From NCBI GenBank assembly GCA_902527045.1, contig CABZNL010000004.1:30739-94738 (forward strand): DNA of 64,000 bases. The letters run 5' to 3'. Of the stretch, positions 52,082 through 63,461 are shown in pieces (the stretch's first letter is position 1; every line of letters begins with the position of its first letter). This DNA is from an uncultured Alphaproteobacteria bacterium. Lineage in GTDB: Bacteria; Pseudomonadota; Alphaproteobacteria; HIMB59. Both the position numbers and the translations under genes were made by a program. The notes beneath the pieces were generated by a model. It saw only the letters and a list, made by a program, of their open reading frames with translations, was not told the origin of the DNA and searched no databases.

Positions 52082-53275
52082 CTATTTTAAGTTATATTTC
52101 TCACATATAAAATCTGCCATTGCAAAAGATGATGTCCATGCAGGAGAAATAGCATTTAGAATATGTATAATATTATTTTGCTTAATAACTACAAAATCAT
52201 TAAATAGTTTTTTACTTTTTTTATCAAATATTTGAGATCTGATACCCACTTTACCACTCAATTCAATATTAGAAGGATTGTGTTTGAAATAAACATTAGA
52301 TGATTTCCTAACATTAAATAAAAATAAATTTTTGAACTCACTTATTGCTAAATTTCTTAAGTTATTTTCATTAAAAAATATTTTTAAAATAAATTTATAA
52401 CATAAATTTAAAAACTCTAACAAATTAAATTTATAAAAGGGCTTATAGGCCTCTCTTCCAAATACTGGCGTATTACTGGGACCTAAATAAAAGTTTCCGG
52501 CTTTGTCATATACGGTATGAATTCCCAAAAAAGGATAATCTAAATTTGGCACTGGATATATTAATCTATTAGGAATTTCATTTTTATCACTAAAGTTAAT
52601 TTTCCAATATTTTCCCTTGAATGGGAGAGATGTATAATCAGTTTCTAAATTTGCCTTTTTAGCTAAATGGTCAGCATGCAAGCCTGCAGAATTAATAATA
52701 AAATCAAATTTATTAATATTACCTTTTGTGGTGACAGAAGTATTTTCTGATGATATTTCATCTACCTTAAAGCCATATTTTATAATCACATTTCTTTTTT
52801 TTAAAATCTCAATTAATTTATTAGATACCTCTTTTGGATCTGCTATAGCAGTATCTTTTATGAAAAGGGCATCATTGTATAAAGGATTACAATTTGGTTC
52901 TATTCTTATAATATCTTCTATACTATTTAATTTCTGAGCTTCGACCCCCACTTCCTTTGATCTTTCGTATAATAATTTCAAGGTTTCAATATCATTTTTT
53001 GTTTTGGGGAGTAATAATTTTCCACAATTATTTATGTAAAGGTTATTATCAATAATAAATTTTTTCATTAATTTTGCCCCTTTAATACAAAGATTTGATC
53101 TTAAAGTATTAGGTTGATAGTAAATTCCTGAATGGATGACACCACTATTTCTTCCAGTTCCATGAGATAGTGAGTCTTTTTCTTTTTCAAAAATAGTTAC
53201 TTCTATATTTTTTTCTGTCAAAGTATGCGCAAGTGTTAGGCCTACTATTCCAGAGCCGATAATAGCAATTTTCAT
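52082..53275 (-). CDS. lhgO: FAD-dependent L-2-hydroxyglutarate oxidase-like protein
   Basis: IAIIGSGIVGLTLAHTLTEK; GTGRNSGVIHSGIYYQPNTLRSNLCIKG. Confidence 0.9.
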   Translation of the reverse strand: MKIAIIGSGIVGLTLAHTLTEKNIEVTIFEKEKDSLSHGTGRNSGVIHSGIYYQPNTLRSNLCIKGAKLMKKFIIDNNLYINNCGKLLLPKTKNDIETLKLLYERSKEVGVEAQKLNSIEDIIRIEPNCNPLYNDALFIKDTAIADPKEVSNKLIEILKKRNVIIKYGFKVDEISSENTSVTTKGNINKFDFIINSAGLHADHLAKKANLETDYTSLPFKGKYWKINFSDKNEIPNRLIYPVPNLDYPFLGIHTVYDKAGNFYLGPSNTPVFGREAYKPFYKFNLLEFLNLCYKFILKIFFNENNLRNLAISEFKNLFLFNVRKSSNVYFKHNPSNIELSGKVGIRSQIFDKKSKKLFNDFVVIKQNNIIHILNAISPAWTSSFAMADFICEKYNLK

Positions 53276-53742
53276 TATTTTTTTAATTTATCTAAAAGAT
53301 AAAATTCTATTGGTGAAAATTGATTTTTGTTATTTGATATAAAGTCATCAACTAACTTTAACTTGTGATCTTCCATTTCAATAACTTTGCGAATACTTAA
53401 ATCCACATAAAGTGAGCATACTTCTGAAGTAGCTGCTCTAAATTTTTCACTATTACTAACAATTTCTAATTGATAAACAAATCTTTTCTTGTCACGATCT
53501 AAAAATAATAAATTTATATCAACCTCATCGCCCTCTTTAACTTCTTGGATATATTTAGTATGAGACTCCACAGCAAATGTTGATCTTTGTTCTGTTTTTG
53601 CTGACTCTCCTCCCATTTGAAATTTGTCTAGTAGTACATCCCAGCCTTGATCAAATAAATGAATATAAAAGGCTAAATTCATATGGCCATTGTAATCTGT
53701 CCAATCTGGGATAATTTTTTCTGTTCTAAGATATATTGACAT
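53275..53742 (-). CDS. hotdog-fold acyl-CoA thioesterase
   Basis: IPDWTDYNGHMNLAFYIHLFDQGWD. Confidence 0.8.
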   Translation of the reverse strand: MSIYLRTEKIIPDWTDYNGHMNLAFYIHLFDQGWDVLLDKFQMGGESAKTEQRSTFAVESHTKYIQEVKEGDEVDINLLFLDRDKKRFVYQLEIVSNSEKFRAATSEVCSLYVDLSIRKVIEMEDHKLKLVDDFISNNKNQFSPIEFYLLDKLKK

Positions 53743-53823
53743 TAATTGATATTATAAAAATTATTAAATATTAACATTGAAAAATAAAGTAATAATATTT
53801 TTATAATATTAAAGGGGGTAAGA

Positions 53824-54765
53824 ATGAGAATAGGCTTTATTGGATTGGGTAATGTAGGAGGAAAACTTGCTAACAACCTTCTTAAAAATAATTTTCAAAT
53901 TACAGTTTTAGATAAAAATAATAAATTAATGGATAAGTTTAAATCAAAAGGTGCTGACACAGCTAAATCAATACAAGATCTGGTAATAAGCGCTGATATT
54001 TTGATAACTTGCCTTCCCTCTCCTAAAATATGTGCAGAAGTTTTAGAGTCTAAAGGGGGTATCATAGACACAATACAAAAAGATCAAATTTGGATTGAAA
54101 TGAGCACAACTGAAGATGGTCAGTTAAAAAGACATGCTTCATTAATTCAACAAAAAAATGCAATAGCTTTAGAGGCACCTGTAAGTGGGGGCTGTCATAG
54201 AGCTGCAACTGGAAATATTTCTATTTTCGTTGGAGGAAGTAGAGAAGGATTTGATAAAGCTATGCCAGTTTTAAGGTGTCTGGGAAGAAAAATTTTGTAT
54301 ACAGGTGATTTTGGAAGTGCTTCTGTATTGAAGGTTATTACTAATTATTTGGCTACAGTTCACTTGGTAGCATTAGGAGAGGCTTGGACTATAGCAAGTA
54401 AATCAAATTTGGATTTAGCAAAAACATTTAAAGGCATTGCCGCTTCATCAGGTAACTCATTTGTCCATGAAACTGAAAGTCAAGTTATATTAAACGGATC
54501 TTATAATATAAATTTTACTATGGATTTAGTAGAGAAAGATGTGGGACTGTTTCAAGGTCTGGCAACTAAACTTGGAGTTAAATTAGAAATATCTCCTATA
54601 ATTTTAGACATTATCAAAGATGCAAGAAAAACTTTTGGTGATCGTGCTTGGTCCTCCATGGTAGTTAAAAGGCTAGAAAATAAACACAATATTGAATTTA
54701 GAGCTGAGGGATATCCAGAAGAGCTTGTGGATTATGAGGAAAAAAGCCTTGGTTATGAGATATGA
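53824..54765 (+). CDS. NAD(P)-dependent beta-hydroxyacid dehydrogenase (3-hydroxyisobutyrate dehydrogenase-like)
   Basis: GFIGLGNVGGKLANNLLK; EAPVSGGCHRAATGNISIFVGG; KVITNYL. Confidence 0.9.
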   Translation: MRIGFIGLGNVGGKLANNLLKNNFQITVLDKNNKLMDKFKSKGADTAKSIQDLVISADILITCLPSPKICAEVLESKGGIIDTIQKDQIWIEMSTTEDGQLKRHASLIQQKNAIALEAPVSGGCHRAATGNISIFVGGSREGFDKAMPVLRCLGRKILYTGDFGSASVLKVITNYLATVHLVALGEAWTIASKSNLDLAKTFKGIAASSGNSFVHETESQVILNGSYNINFTMDLVEKDVGLFQGLATKLGVKLEISPIILDIIKDARKTFGDRAWSSMVVKRLENKHNIEFRAEGYPEELVDYEEKSLGYEI

Positions 54766-54794
54766 TAATTTGGGGTATTTGATATCATTTACCC

Positions 54795-55640
54795 ATGAAT
54801 TTCATAACTGATGTAATTCTTCCCTTAGCCTTAGCTTTTATAATGTTCACTTTAGGCTTAGGTTTAACCTTTTCTGATTTTGCAAGAGTGGCTAAGACGC
54901 CTAAGAATTTTATTATAGGACTAATTAGCCAATTAATTTTTCTACCAATAGTCGCTTTAATAATTGTTTTTGTTTGGCCACTTCAACCTGAATTAGCTAT
55001 CGGGTTAATATTAATTGCTGCAGCACCAGGAGGTGTTACTTCAAATATTCTTACATCTTTTGCAAAAGGTGATGTTGCATTATCTATATCTTTGACTGCA
55101 GTTATGAGTCTTTTAAGTGTTATATCTGTTCCTTTAGTTTTGGGTGTTTCAATGGGATTAATATCTGACAATTCTTTAGGTTCAATCTCCTTAACTGGAA
55201 TTGCTATCAGTATGTTTTTGATAGTGACATTGCCTGTTTTAATTGGAATGACTTTTCGAGCAAGCTTATCCTATTTAACAAAAAGAATAGAGAAGTTTGC
55301 TAAAATTCTCTCAACGGCTTTGTTTGTTTTAGTTTTAATTGGGGCTATTTTAGCTGAAAGAGAAAATTTAGTAGAATATTTTGCTCAAACTGGATTAGTA
55401 GTTCTTATTCTAAATTTAATAATGATGATCATTGCTTTTTATTGGGCAAAGATGCTAGGCACTAGCTCTCCCCAACAAAAAGCTATTTCTTTAGAGTGCG
55501 GTCTTCAAAATGGAACTCTGGCTATTTTTGTTGGCACAAGTGTCTTTGGAGGCGGTCTTTACATTATTCCAGCAGCTACTTATAGCGTTATTATGTATTT
55601 AACGTCTTTATTATTTATATACTTTATCAGAAATCGCTAA
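54795..55640 (+). CDS. bile acid:sodium symporter family transporter
   Basis: GLGLTFSDFARV; AAPGGVTSNILTSFAKGDVALSISLTAVMS; ECGLQNGTLAIF. Confidence 0.9.
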   Translation: MNFITDVILPLALAFIMFTLGLGLTFSDFARVAKTPKNFIIGLISQLIFLPIVALIIVFVWPLQPELAIGLILIAAAPGGVTSNILTSFAKGDVALSISLTAVMSLLSVISVPLVLGVSMGLISDNSLGSISLTGIAISMFLIVTLPVLIGMTFRASLSYLTKRIEKFAKILSTALFVLVLIGAILAERENLVEYFAQTGLVVLILNLIMMIIAFYWAKMLGTSSPQQKAISLECGLQNGTLAIFVGTSVFGGGLYIIPAATYSVIMYLTSLLFIYFIRNR

Positions 55641-56044
55641 ATATAAATTTTATCTGCTAGTCCAAAGCAAAGAATAGCCCATCCAATTGCAAGTCCACCA
55701 GTAGATAGATATCCCTCTCTTGAATATTGATCTGTTCTGCCTAATTTATCGACTTCACCTGTATAATAAGCTGCTATTGCTATTATGGTCATGATAATAA
55801 ACATAAAATTAAAAAATGCCCATGTTGCTGCAGTTCCTCTGAACAAAATATATAATTGCATTAGCACAGCTCCTAAAATTACTGCACCAGCAAATCTTGC
55901 AAAAAAGGCAGCTGTCACATCAACACCATATTTGCTTATAAAGTTTTTTGTATTAAACAAACAATTGTAAGCATAAAAAGCGTTCATGGCCAAAATTATT
56001 AAAAATATTACTAAGTAAAATATACCATTAAAATTTTCTAACAT
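55637..56044 (-). CDS. hypothetical four-TM membrane protein
   Basis: ORF with several hydrophobic segments. Confidence 0.65.
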   Translation of the reverse strand: MLENFNGIFYLVIFLIILAMNAFYAYNCLFNTKNFISKYGVDVTAAFFARFAGAVILGAVLMQLYILFRGTAATWAFFNFMFIIMTIIAIAAYYTGEVDKLGRTDQYSREGYLSTGGLAIGWAILCFGLADKIYI

Positions 56045-56169
56045 ATGAATCTCCTATTTTTAACTTTAACAGATTTTTAATTTCATTGTTACTTTGTTTT
56101 CATAATAAAAATGAAATTTAATTGCTGTTATTTTTTAAGTTTTTATGACATGAATATTTAAATAAATCT

Positions 56170-56805
56170 ATGATCGAACTTGATATATTTTCAGACACAG
56201 TTTGTCCTTGGTGTTACATTGGTAAGAAACGATTAGAAAAAGCAATCAATGGTCATAAAAATATCGAGTTCAAACAAACATGGAGACCTTTTCAATTAAA
56301 TCCTGGGATGCCACCTGATGGTATGGATAGACAGGAGTATTTAATTTCTAAATTCGGTAGTGCCGATGCAGCAAAAACAATTTATGACAATATCTATGAT
56401 GAAGGACTTGTAGAGGGAATTAATTTTAACTTTGATTCTATTCAAACAACTCCAAATTCATTTAATTCCCATAGGCTGTTAGCTTTAGCATATAAACAAG
56501 GTATTCAAGAAAATGTCTTAGATAGTTTATTTGAGTCTTATTTTTTAAATGGTGAAGATATAGGTGACCCTAATATATTGTTGGATATTGCGATTAAACA
56601 TCAAATTGATGCTGAGGATTTTAAAACTTATTTATCAGATCAAGAAAATATTGAGCCTTTAGCAAATGAAGAAATAGAAGCAAGAAAAATGGGTATTAAT
56701 AGTGTACCGACCTTTATAGTGAACAAACAAATAGTTATCAATGATGCTCAAACATCAGAAAATTTCGATATTATTTTTAAAAAACTCACAAATAATATTA
56801 ATTAA
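56170..56805 (+). CDS. DsbA-family (FrnE-like) oxidoreductase
   Basis: DIFSDTVCPWCYIGKKRLEKA; MGINSVPTFIVN. Confidence 0.93.
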   Translation: MIELDIFSDTVCPWCYIGKKRLEKAINGHKNIEFKQTWRPFQLNPGMPPDGMDRQEYLISKFGSADAAKTIYDNIYDEGLVEGINFNFDSIQTTPNSFNSHRLLALAYKQGIQENVLDSLFESYFLNGEDIGDPNILLDIAIKHQIDAEDFKTYLSDQENIEPLANEEIEARKMGINSVPTFIVNKQIVINDAQTSENFDIIFKKLTNNIN

Positions 56806-56846
56806 AAATAATTAGTAGTAGTGCTTTTTTTCTATATATTTTTTAA

Positions 56847-57629
56847 ATGCCTTTAAAACTCAAAGATATATCTTCATATCTAAGTTTTGCAAAAAAACTC
56901 TCAAATACTTCAGAGGAGATTTTGAAAAAGACACCTTCTAATCGTATTAAAATAAATTTTAAATCAGATAAATCACCAGTTACCAAAATAGATATGGCAA
57001 TTGAGAGAAAATTACGCTCGATGATTAATAAAAGATTTCCTAATCATGGAATATTTGGAGAGGAATACAAAAATAAAACAAATAACTCTCCATTCTTATG
57101 GGTAATTGACCCAATAGATGGTACTAAAAATTTCATTAATGGAAATAATAATTTTGGGACATTAATTTCTTTATGTATAGATTACACACCTGTTATTGGA
57201 ATAATTAACTGTCCTGAAATTAAAAAAACTTGGATTGGAATAAGAGATAACGGTGCCTATTGTAATGGAAAAAAAATAAATAAATCTTCAAACAATTTAC
57301 CTTTATCGAAACTTTATTTTAGTACCTCTGGTATGACCGCTTTCAAATCAAATAATAAAAATAAAAAATATAATACTTTGATTAAAAAAACTAAATATGC
57401 ATCCTTTGGTGGTGACTGTGTACAATATGGACTCTTAGCTGAAAAAAGAATACCGTTAGTAGTAGAGTCTTTTTTAAAACCTTATGACTATATTCCTTTA
57501 ATTAACATTGTTGAAGAAAGTGGAGGAATAATAAGTGATTGGAAGGGTAATCCTTTAAATTTCAAATCAAATGGTGATGTGGTGGCTTCTATATCAAAAA
57601 AAGCTCATCAACAATTTATAAAGATTTAA
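56847..57629 (+). CDS. inositol monophosphatase family phosphatase (possible histidinol-phosphatase)
   Basis: GEEYKNKTNNSPFLWVIDPIDGTKNFINGNNNFGTLISL. Confidence 0.88.
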   Translation: MPLKLKDISSYLSFAKKLSNTSEEILKKTPSNRIKINFKSDKSPVTKIDMAIERKLRSMINKRFPNHGIFGEEYKNKTNNSPFLWVIDPIDGTKNFINGNNNFGTLISLCIDYTPVIGIINCPEIKKTWIGIRDNGAYCNGKKINKSSNNLPLSKLYFSTSGMTAFKSNNKNKKYNTLIKKTKYASFGGDCVQYGLLAEKRIPLVVESFLKPYDYIPLINIVEESGGIISDWKGNPLNFKSNGDVVASISKKAHQQFIKI

Positions 57630-58771
57630 TATTGTCCTGTAATACAATTTGAAATGAGTTCTTTAAATTTTTCTTCACTCATCTCAAGTGGGTTAGCTCC
57701 TGTGCTTGGATCTTCTTGAGCTAATGGTGCTAATTTCACTTCATCCCCGTTGTTTACACCCATATCTTTAAGGGTTTCAGGTATCTGCATTTCTTTTTTT
57801 AGTTCAATAATCCAATCAACAATACCTTCAAAACCATTTTTAATATCTAAAAAGTTTGCCAATCTTATAAATTTTTCTTCAATTGTGCTGCGGTTATAGT
57901 TCAATACAAAAGGCATAACTGTTCCATTTGTTGTTCCATGATGGGTATTATATAAAGAGTTAACTGGATGAGTAATCGAGTGAATAGCACCTAAACCTTT
58001 TTGAAACGCAGCTGCACCCATCATCGATGCAACTAACATGTGAGCTCTTGCTTCAACGTTGTTTCCGTTATGATAAACTTCTTGAATGTTTTCTTTGACC
58101 AACCTTAGTCCCTCTAAAGCTGTTCCTTCTGCCATAGGGTGATAAAAAGGAGAGGAATATGCTTCTATACAATGAGCTAAAGCATCCATCCCTGTTCCTG
58201 CAGTAATATTTTTTGGTAAATTGACAGTTAGAACTGGGTCTAAAATAGCAATTTCAGGAAGCATTTTTGGATGAAATATAATCTTTTTCTTTGAGCTCTC
58301 CTCGTTAAGAAATACTGAGGCTCTTCCTACTTCTGAACCTGTACCTGCGGTTGTTGGTACTGCTATAATAGGTTTAATTACATCTGAGTCAGCTCTTGTC
58401 CACCAATCACCTATGTCTTCAAAATCCCATAAAGGGCGTGTCTGATGAGCCATAAAAGCAATCCCTTTTCCAGTGTCCATACCAGAGCCCCCACCTATAG
58501 CTATAACTCCATCATGATTTCCCTCATTAAAAATTTTAACACCATTAATGACATTGGAGCCAGTAGGATTACCTTGTACTTCAGAATAGATGTTTGTCTT
58601 TTGTTTTAAATCTGAGTTAATTTTTTCAATTATTGAGGTTTGTAGTAGGCCTGGATCGGTGACTATGAGAGGGTTGTTTATTTTGAGGTGATCACAAGCA
58701 TTTTGAATTTCCTTAGATCGATTTTCTCCAAACCAAACATTTGTAGGGTAGTTCCAGTTCATGCTATTCAT
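57626..58771 (-). CDS. iron-containing alcohol dehydrogenase
   Basis: GGGSGMDTGKGIAF; PTTAGTGSEVGRASVF; GTGMDALAHCIEAY; start at MNSMNWNYPTNVWFG (58771). Confidence 0.92.
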   Translation of the reverse strand: MNSMNWNYPTNVWFGENRSKEIQNACDHLKINNPLIVTDPGLLQTSIIEKINSDLKQKTNIYSEVQGNPTGSNVINGVKIFNEGNHDGVIAIGGGSGMDTGKGIAFMAHQTRPLWDFEDIGDWWTRADSDVIKPIIAVPTTAGTGSEVGRASVFLNEESSKKKIIFHPKMLPEIAILDPVLTVNLPKNITAGTGMDALAHCIEAYSSPFYHPMAEGTALEGLRLVKENIQEVYHNGNNVEARAHMLVASMMGAAAFQKGLGAIHSITHPVNSLYNTHHGTTNGTVMPFVLNYNRSTIEEKFIRLANFLDIKNGFEGIVDWIIELKKEMQIPETLKDMGVNNGDEVKLAPLAQEDPSTGANPLEMSEEKFKELISNCITGQY

Positions 58772-58781
58772 TTTTAAAGTT

Positions 58782-60173
58782 TTAAATAACCTTTCTAATG
58801 TGGAAACTTTGCGGTCTTGTAAATTGATCAAAAGCAAGTTTAGACAATGAGCAGCCAATACCTGTATCTTTTACACCCGTCCATGCGAGGGCAGGATCTA
58901 AATAATCACACCTATTCATAAAAAAAGTTCCTGTTTCAATTGATTTACCAAAATCTTTTGCGAATTCAGTATCTTTTGTCCAGACAGATGCTGTTAAACC
59001 ATATGGGCTATCATTCATCAAATTTTTTGCTTCCTCTTCGTCATTCACAGGCATTATACCAACAGCAGGACCGAAGGTCTCCTCCATCATAAATCTCATA
59101 TGATGATTTACATCAACCATGACTTGGGGGCAGACATAACAATTATCTTCTTTAGATATAGTAAATTTGCTCTCCTCAATAAGACGTTTTGCTCCTTCAC
59201 TCTCTGCTTCTTTCATTTGTGTTCTAATAAAATCTGCAGCTGATTGCCTTACCACTGGGCCTAAGTTTGTGTCTGATTTTGAAGGATCATTCAAATTATA
59301 ATTTTCAGTAATACTTTTGAAGCCATCTATAAATTCTTTATAAATTTTTTTATCAACATAGATTCTTTCAATTCCACAACAAGACTGGCCAGAATTAAAT
59401 AGAGCTCCATCTGCTAGATTTTCAATAGCATGATTTATATCTGCATCTGCCCTGACATAGGCAGGATCTTTTCCTCCTAATTCAAGACCTGCGTTGATAA
59501 ATCGTGTGCCTATGTATTTTTTTACCTCCTGCCCTCCTCTAACAGAACCTGTAAAAACAACATGAGCAATTCTAGAGTCTGAAATTATTTTTTCACATGC
59601 TTTGTGATCTGTATGAATAAATTGAAAAACACCTTCAGGAATTCCAGTATTTTCAAAAGCATTAAAAATTAATTCTGCACATCTAGGTGTTTGGGATGAG
59701 TGTTTCAAAATTAGACTATTGCCTGAAATTATTGCTGGAACAATTGTATTTGTTGCAGTGATAATTGGATAGTTCCAAGGTGCCATAACAAATATTATTC
59801 CAAGAGGTGATTTGTAAATATAATTGTCAAATTCATCATTTTGAGTAGCAGGAAGATTTTGTAAAGACTCTTTCGCAATGTCTACCATATGTCTTGAGCG
59901 CTCCTCAAAACCTCTAAGTTCACCAGCACATTGAGATATTGGTCTACCTATCTGCCAACAAATTTCCTTGGATATTTCATCTTTAAGATCAATTAAGTTA
60001 TCAATAAATTTATTTACAATGCTAATTCGATCGTTAATTGACGTTTTTTTCCAAATTTCAAAACCGGTTGATCCTTTTTCAATAACTGAATTTATTTGAC
60101 TATCAGAGGCTAATTCTCTCTCTAGATAAACAGTATTATTTATGGGTGTAATAGTTTTTTGAATACTCATCAA
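58782..60173 (-). CDS. aldehyde dehydrogenase
   Basis: LELGGKDPAYVRADAD; FNSGQSCCGIERIYV; EETFGPAVGIMPVNDEEEA. Confidence 0.94.
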   Translation of the reverse strand: MMSIQKTITPINNTVYLERELASDSQINSVIEKGSTGFEIWKKTSINDRISIVNKFIDNLIDLKDEISKEICWQIGRPISQCAGELRGFEERSRHMVDIAKESLQNLPATQNDEFDNYIYKSPLGIIFVMAPWNYPIITATNTIVPAIISGNSLILKHSSQTPRCAELIFNAFENTGIPEGVFQFIHTDHKACEKIISDSRIAHVVFTGSVRGGQEVKKYIGTRFINAGLELGGKDPAYVRADADINHAIENLADGALFNSGQSCCGIERIYVDKKIYKEFIDGFKSITENYNLNDPSKSDTNLGPVVRQSAADFIRTQMKEAESEGAKRLIEESKFTISKEDNCYVCPQVMVDVNHHMRFMMEETFGPAVGIMPVNDEEEAKNLMNDSPYGLTASVWTKDTEFAKDFGKSIETGTFFMNRCDYLDPALAWTGVKDTGIGCSLSKLAFDQFTRPQSFHIRKVI

Positions 60174-60231
60174 TCCTCCAATTGATATGCATTATAATGT
60201 ATTTAAATAGTTCCTGAAGAGGTTTTATTTT

Positions 60232-60257
60232 CTCACGGCCAATTAAATGACCGTGAG
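60232..60257. other. intergenic hairpin (possible terminator or mRNA end structure)
   Basis: CTCACGGCCA-attaaa-TGACCGTGAG inverted repeat with one G-U; no clear T-tract on either side. Confidence 0.5.
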
Positions 60258-60273
60258 AGATTATTTTAATTTC

Positions 60274-60705
60274 CTAACGATTCATCTTAGCTATGACTTC
60301 GCCAGGAAAAGCAACTGCTATACCATACTGATATATTAGCGATCTAAACTCTTGTACATCCTCCCAAGTCTCAGAATTTTGTCCATGAAGCTGTAAGCCA
60401 ACCGGAGTTTGATAATGCTCGCTTAAAAAATAAAAGACATTATCAGTAACACCTTTTGAAGGGTCAGTTAAATCTACTGGCTCAAAACCTTTAACAATAG
60501 AATAAGAGTTTAATCTATCATCACCGGATAATGAGTGTTTATCATGCATAAACTGATGATGGCTTTGTAAAATTGCCTCCACTTTCTCTACATCTGCAGA
60601 GGGGACTTTTAAAGTTACTGCGAAAGAGTCTGGCTGCATATGGCCATTTGCAAAAGCAAATGATGAAATAATCGAAAAAATTAATGTAATAAAAATTTTC
60701 TTCAT
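60274..60705 (-). CDS. exported hypothetical protein
   Basis: Signal peptide MKKIFITLIFSIISSFAFA. Confidence 0.65.
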   Translation of the reverse strand: MKKIFITLIFSIISSFAFANGHMQPDSFAVTLKVPSADVEKVEAILQSHHQFMHDKHSLSGDDRLNSYSIVKGFEPVDLTDPSKGVTDNVFYFLSEHYQTPVGLQLHGQNSETWEDVQEFRSLIYQYGIAVAFPGEVIAKMNR

Positions 60706-60799
60706 TGTGTACCTTTCTTTAAATAAAAATAAATATGGAATTTATTAAAAATTTATTATTATACTTTTTAAGAGTTTATTAAATTATTTTCTGAGTAAC

Positions 60800-61426
60800 T
60801 TATGATGTCTTTTTGGCATACCTAGACATAAAATTTTCAGCTAAGCCTTTGAGCAAACTTAATTGTTTGAGTCTTGAAACACCATCAACTATTCCATCAA
60901 CAGATTTACTAATAAAATTTTTAGTTGCTATATCTTTTTCTGATTTGTCATTAAGCCAATAGATTAATGTAGCTAAATAAATTGTCGATAGTAAGCCACG
61001 TTTTGAGTAATAGCTAAAGTCGTTTGATTTATCGCCAGAAAGGTTCCAGATAAAATCACTATTTTCATGAAGCATTTTGATTGACATAAAAATATTACCA
61101 GGTCTAAGTAAAAATTTAAGCATTTCGGGTAATGCCTTTTTTAAATGATTATTATTTTCAAATTTTAACTCCATAATAGTTTTAATTTTGTCTCTAGTTT
61201 TTAAACGTGAGTTATTAAAAGAGTTATAATTTTTCTCAACTTTGGAGTTATTTTGAGCTATTATGAACTTCAAAACATCATACTCAAAAGAGGGGAACAA
61301 TTTAGCGAGAACAGATGTTGAAATTCTCTGCTTTTTAGCGCACTGCAATAAAGTGTCTCTTGACCAACCAAATTTTGGGACATCCTGAACAAATAAATTA
61401 GCTAATTTTTCTTGCTTTGACTTCAT
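60800..61426 (-). CDS. COQ9-family ubiquinone biosynthesis protein
   Basis: [42 protein letters not shown] resemble COQ9. Confidence 0.75.
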   Translation of the reverse strand: MKSKQEKLANLFVQDVPKFGWSRDTLLQCAKKQRISTSVLAKLFPSFEYDVLKFIIAQNNSKVEKNYNSFNNSRLKTRDKIKTIMELKFENNNHLKKALPEMLKFLLRPGNIFMSIKMLHENSDFIWNLSGDKSNDFSYYSKRGLLSTIYLATLIYWLNDKSEKDIATKNFISKSVDGIVDGVSRLKQLSLLKGLAENFMSRYAKKTS

Positions 61427-61463
61427 TATTATATATAAATTACGCTCTTATGAGGTTACTAGA

Positions 61464-61664
61464 TTGGCAATAGAAGTTCAAGTTAGAGATAACAATGTTG
61501 AGGCAGCTATACGTGTGCTCAAGAAAAAGCTTCTAAGAGAAGGTATTTTCAAAGAACTAAAGCTTAGAAAAAATTACGAAAAGCCATCAGAGAGAAAACT
61601 TCGCGAAAAAGCCGAATCAATTAAGAGATTTAAAAAGCTTATGCGTAAGAAGAAGTTCGACTAA
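61464..61664 (+). CDS. rpsU: 30S ribosomal protein S21
   Basis: [49 protein letters not shown]. Confidence 0.96.
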   Translation: MAIEVQVRDNNVEAAIRVLKKKLLREGIFKELKLRKNYEKPSERKLREKAESIKRFKKLMRKKKFD

Positions 61665-63052
61665 TTCTCTAAACCTTTAATTATATCTTCACAGACTTTT
61701 TTAGCGTCACCGAATAACATTAAAGTGTTGTCTCTAAAGAATAACTCGTTTTGAACTCCAGCATAACCACTTGCCATTCCCCTTTTTACAAAGAATACTT
61801 GCCCTGCATTTTCTACATCTAAGATAGGCATACCGTAGATAGCACTTGTCTTATCTGTTTTAGCTGCGGGGTTTGTAACATCGTTAGCACCAATCACAAA
61901 TGCAACATCAGTCTCGGAAAAATCTCTATTAATTTCATCGAGTTCTAAAACTTCATCATAGGGAACATTTGCTTCAGCAAGTAACACGTTCATATGGCCA
62001 GGCATTCTTCCTGCTACTGGATGTATTGCATATCTGACCTCTGCCCCTGCTGCTTTAAGTAAGTCACCCATTTCCCTTAGTGCATGCTGTGCTTGAGCCA
62101 CTGCCATTCCGTATCCAGGGACTATGATTATCGTTTTACTATTTTTCATCATGAAGGCAGCATCAGCAGCATTACCTTGTTTCGCCTGACGATCATCTTT
62201 GACCCCGTCTGCACTAGCTGCTTGCTCCCCACCAAAACCTCCTAGTAAAACATTTAGGAAAGATCTATTCATTCCTTTACACATGATATAACTCAAGATT
62301 GCACCAGAGGAGCCAACAAGAGCACCAGTAATAATTAATAAATTATTTGAAAGTGTGAAACCAATACCTGCTGCAGCCCAACCTGAGTATGAGTTTAACA
62401 TTGAAACTATAACAGGCATATCTGCGCCACCGATAGGTACGATCAAAAGAACTCCTATGACGAAAGAGGCTGCTACTATTAGCCAAAATAACTCTTGATT
62501 TTGATCAATACAAAATTTTACAATTAACGCAATAATTCCCAAACCTAAGAGTAAATTTAGAAAATGTTGACCTTTAAACACTAAAGGGTTACCTGATACA
62601 AAACCCTGGAGCTTTCCAAAAGCAATTATAGATCCTGTAAATGTTACAGCTCCAATAGCTGTTCCAATAGACATTTCTATGAGACTTCCCATAGGAATCG
62701 CACCAACAGTCCCAATATTAAAGGCGCTAGGATTGTAGTATGCTGATGCAGCAACAAAAACAGCAGCTAAACCGACTAAACTATGAAATGCAGCCACTAG
62801 TTGTGGTAATGCAGTCATTTGAATTCTAACTGCAATAGAAGTTCCAATTAAACCTCCAATTAAAAATGCAATTCCAATCTCTTTATAGCTTAGTACTCCT
62901 GGGTTAGCTAAGGTTGTGACAATTGCTATTGTCATTCCTAAAATACCTAAAAAATTTCCTCTTCTAGCCGTTGAGGGGTGAGACAGACCTCTAAGCGAGA
63001 GTATGAACAATACAGAGGAAATTAAATACGCAGCAGTTGTTAAATTTGACAT
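61661..63052 (-). CDS. pntB: NAD(P) transhydrogenase subunit beta
   Basis: [45 protein letters not shown]. Confidence 0.97.
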   Translation of the reverse strand: MSNLTTAAYLISSVLFILSLRGLSHPSTARRGNFLGILGMTIAIVTTLANPGVLSYKEIGIAFLIGGLIGTSIAVRIQMTALPQLVAAFHSLVGLAAVFVAASAYYNPSAFNIGTVGAIPMGSLIEMSIGTAIGAVTFTGSIIAFGKLQGFVSGNPLVFKGQHFLNLLLGLGIIALIVKFCIDQNQELFWLIVAASFVIGVLLIVPIGGADMPVIVSMLNSYSGWAAAGIGFTLSNNLLIITGALVGSSGAILSYIMCKGMNRSFLNVLLGGFGGEQAASADGVKDDRQAKQGNAADAAFMMKNSKTIIIVPGYGMAVAQAQHALREMGDLLKAAGAEVRYAIHPVAGRMPGHMNVLLAEANVPYDEVLELDEINRDFSETDVAFVIGANDVTNPAAKTDKTSAIYGMPILDVENAGQVFFVKRGMASGYAGVQNELFFRDNTLMLFGDAKKVCEDIIKGLEN

Positions 63053-63064
63053 CTATTTCCCCTA

Positions 63065-63451
63065 TTATTTCTTCTTAAACATTGAGAGCATACGATTTGT
63101 TACAACGAACCCCCCAAAAATATTAACAGCAGCAAGACCCACCGCAACTAATCCAAAATATTTTGATATCGCGCTATCAATAGGACCTGCAGCGAGTAAA
63201 GCACCAACTATAATTACCGATGAAATAGCGTTAGTAACACCCATTAAAGGACTATGAAGAGCTGGAGTAACAGACCAGACAACGTAATATCCAACGAAAC
63301 AAGCTAATACCAAAACAGTAATACCAAAAATAATGAAGTCGCTATGACCACCTGATGTATCTACGACAATCGACGCTAACTGACTTGCTTCATTTGCAAT
63401 CTGTTGTGCTTTATAAGATAAATTTTCTAATTGATTTGAAATTTCTGACAT
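63065..63451 (-). CDS. NAD(P) transhydrogenase subunit alpha part 2
   Basis: [34 protein letters not shown]. Confidence 0.95.
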   Translation of the reverse strand: MSEISNQLENLSYKAQQIANEASQLASIVVDTSGGHSDFIIFGITVLVLACFVGYYVVWSVTPALHSPLMGVTNAISSVIIVGALLAAGPIDSAISKYFGLVAVGLAAVNIFGGFVVTNRMLSMFKKK

Positions 63452-63461
63452 ATTGTCTCCT

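Noticed and set aside
60232-60257. Strong Rho-independent terminator
   Set aside because: The inverted repeat is real but lacks a convincing T-tract on either strand, so it is reported only as a hairpin.
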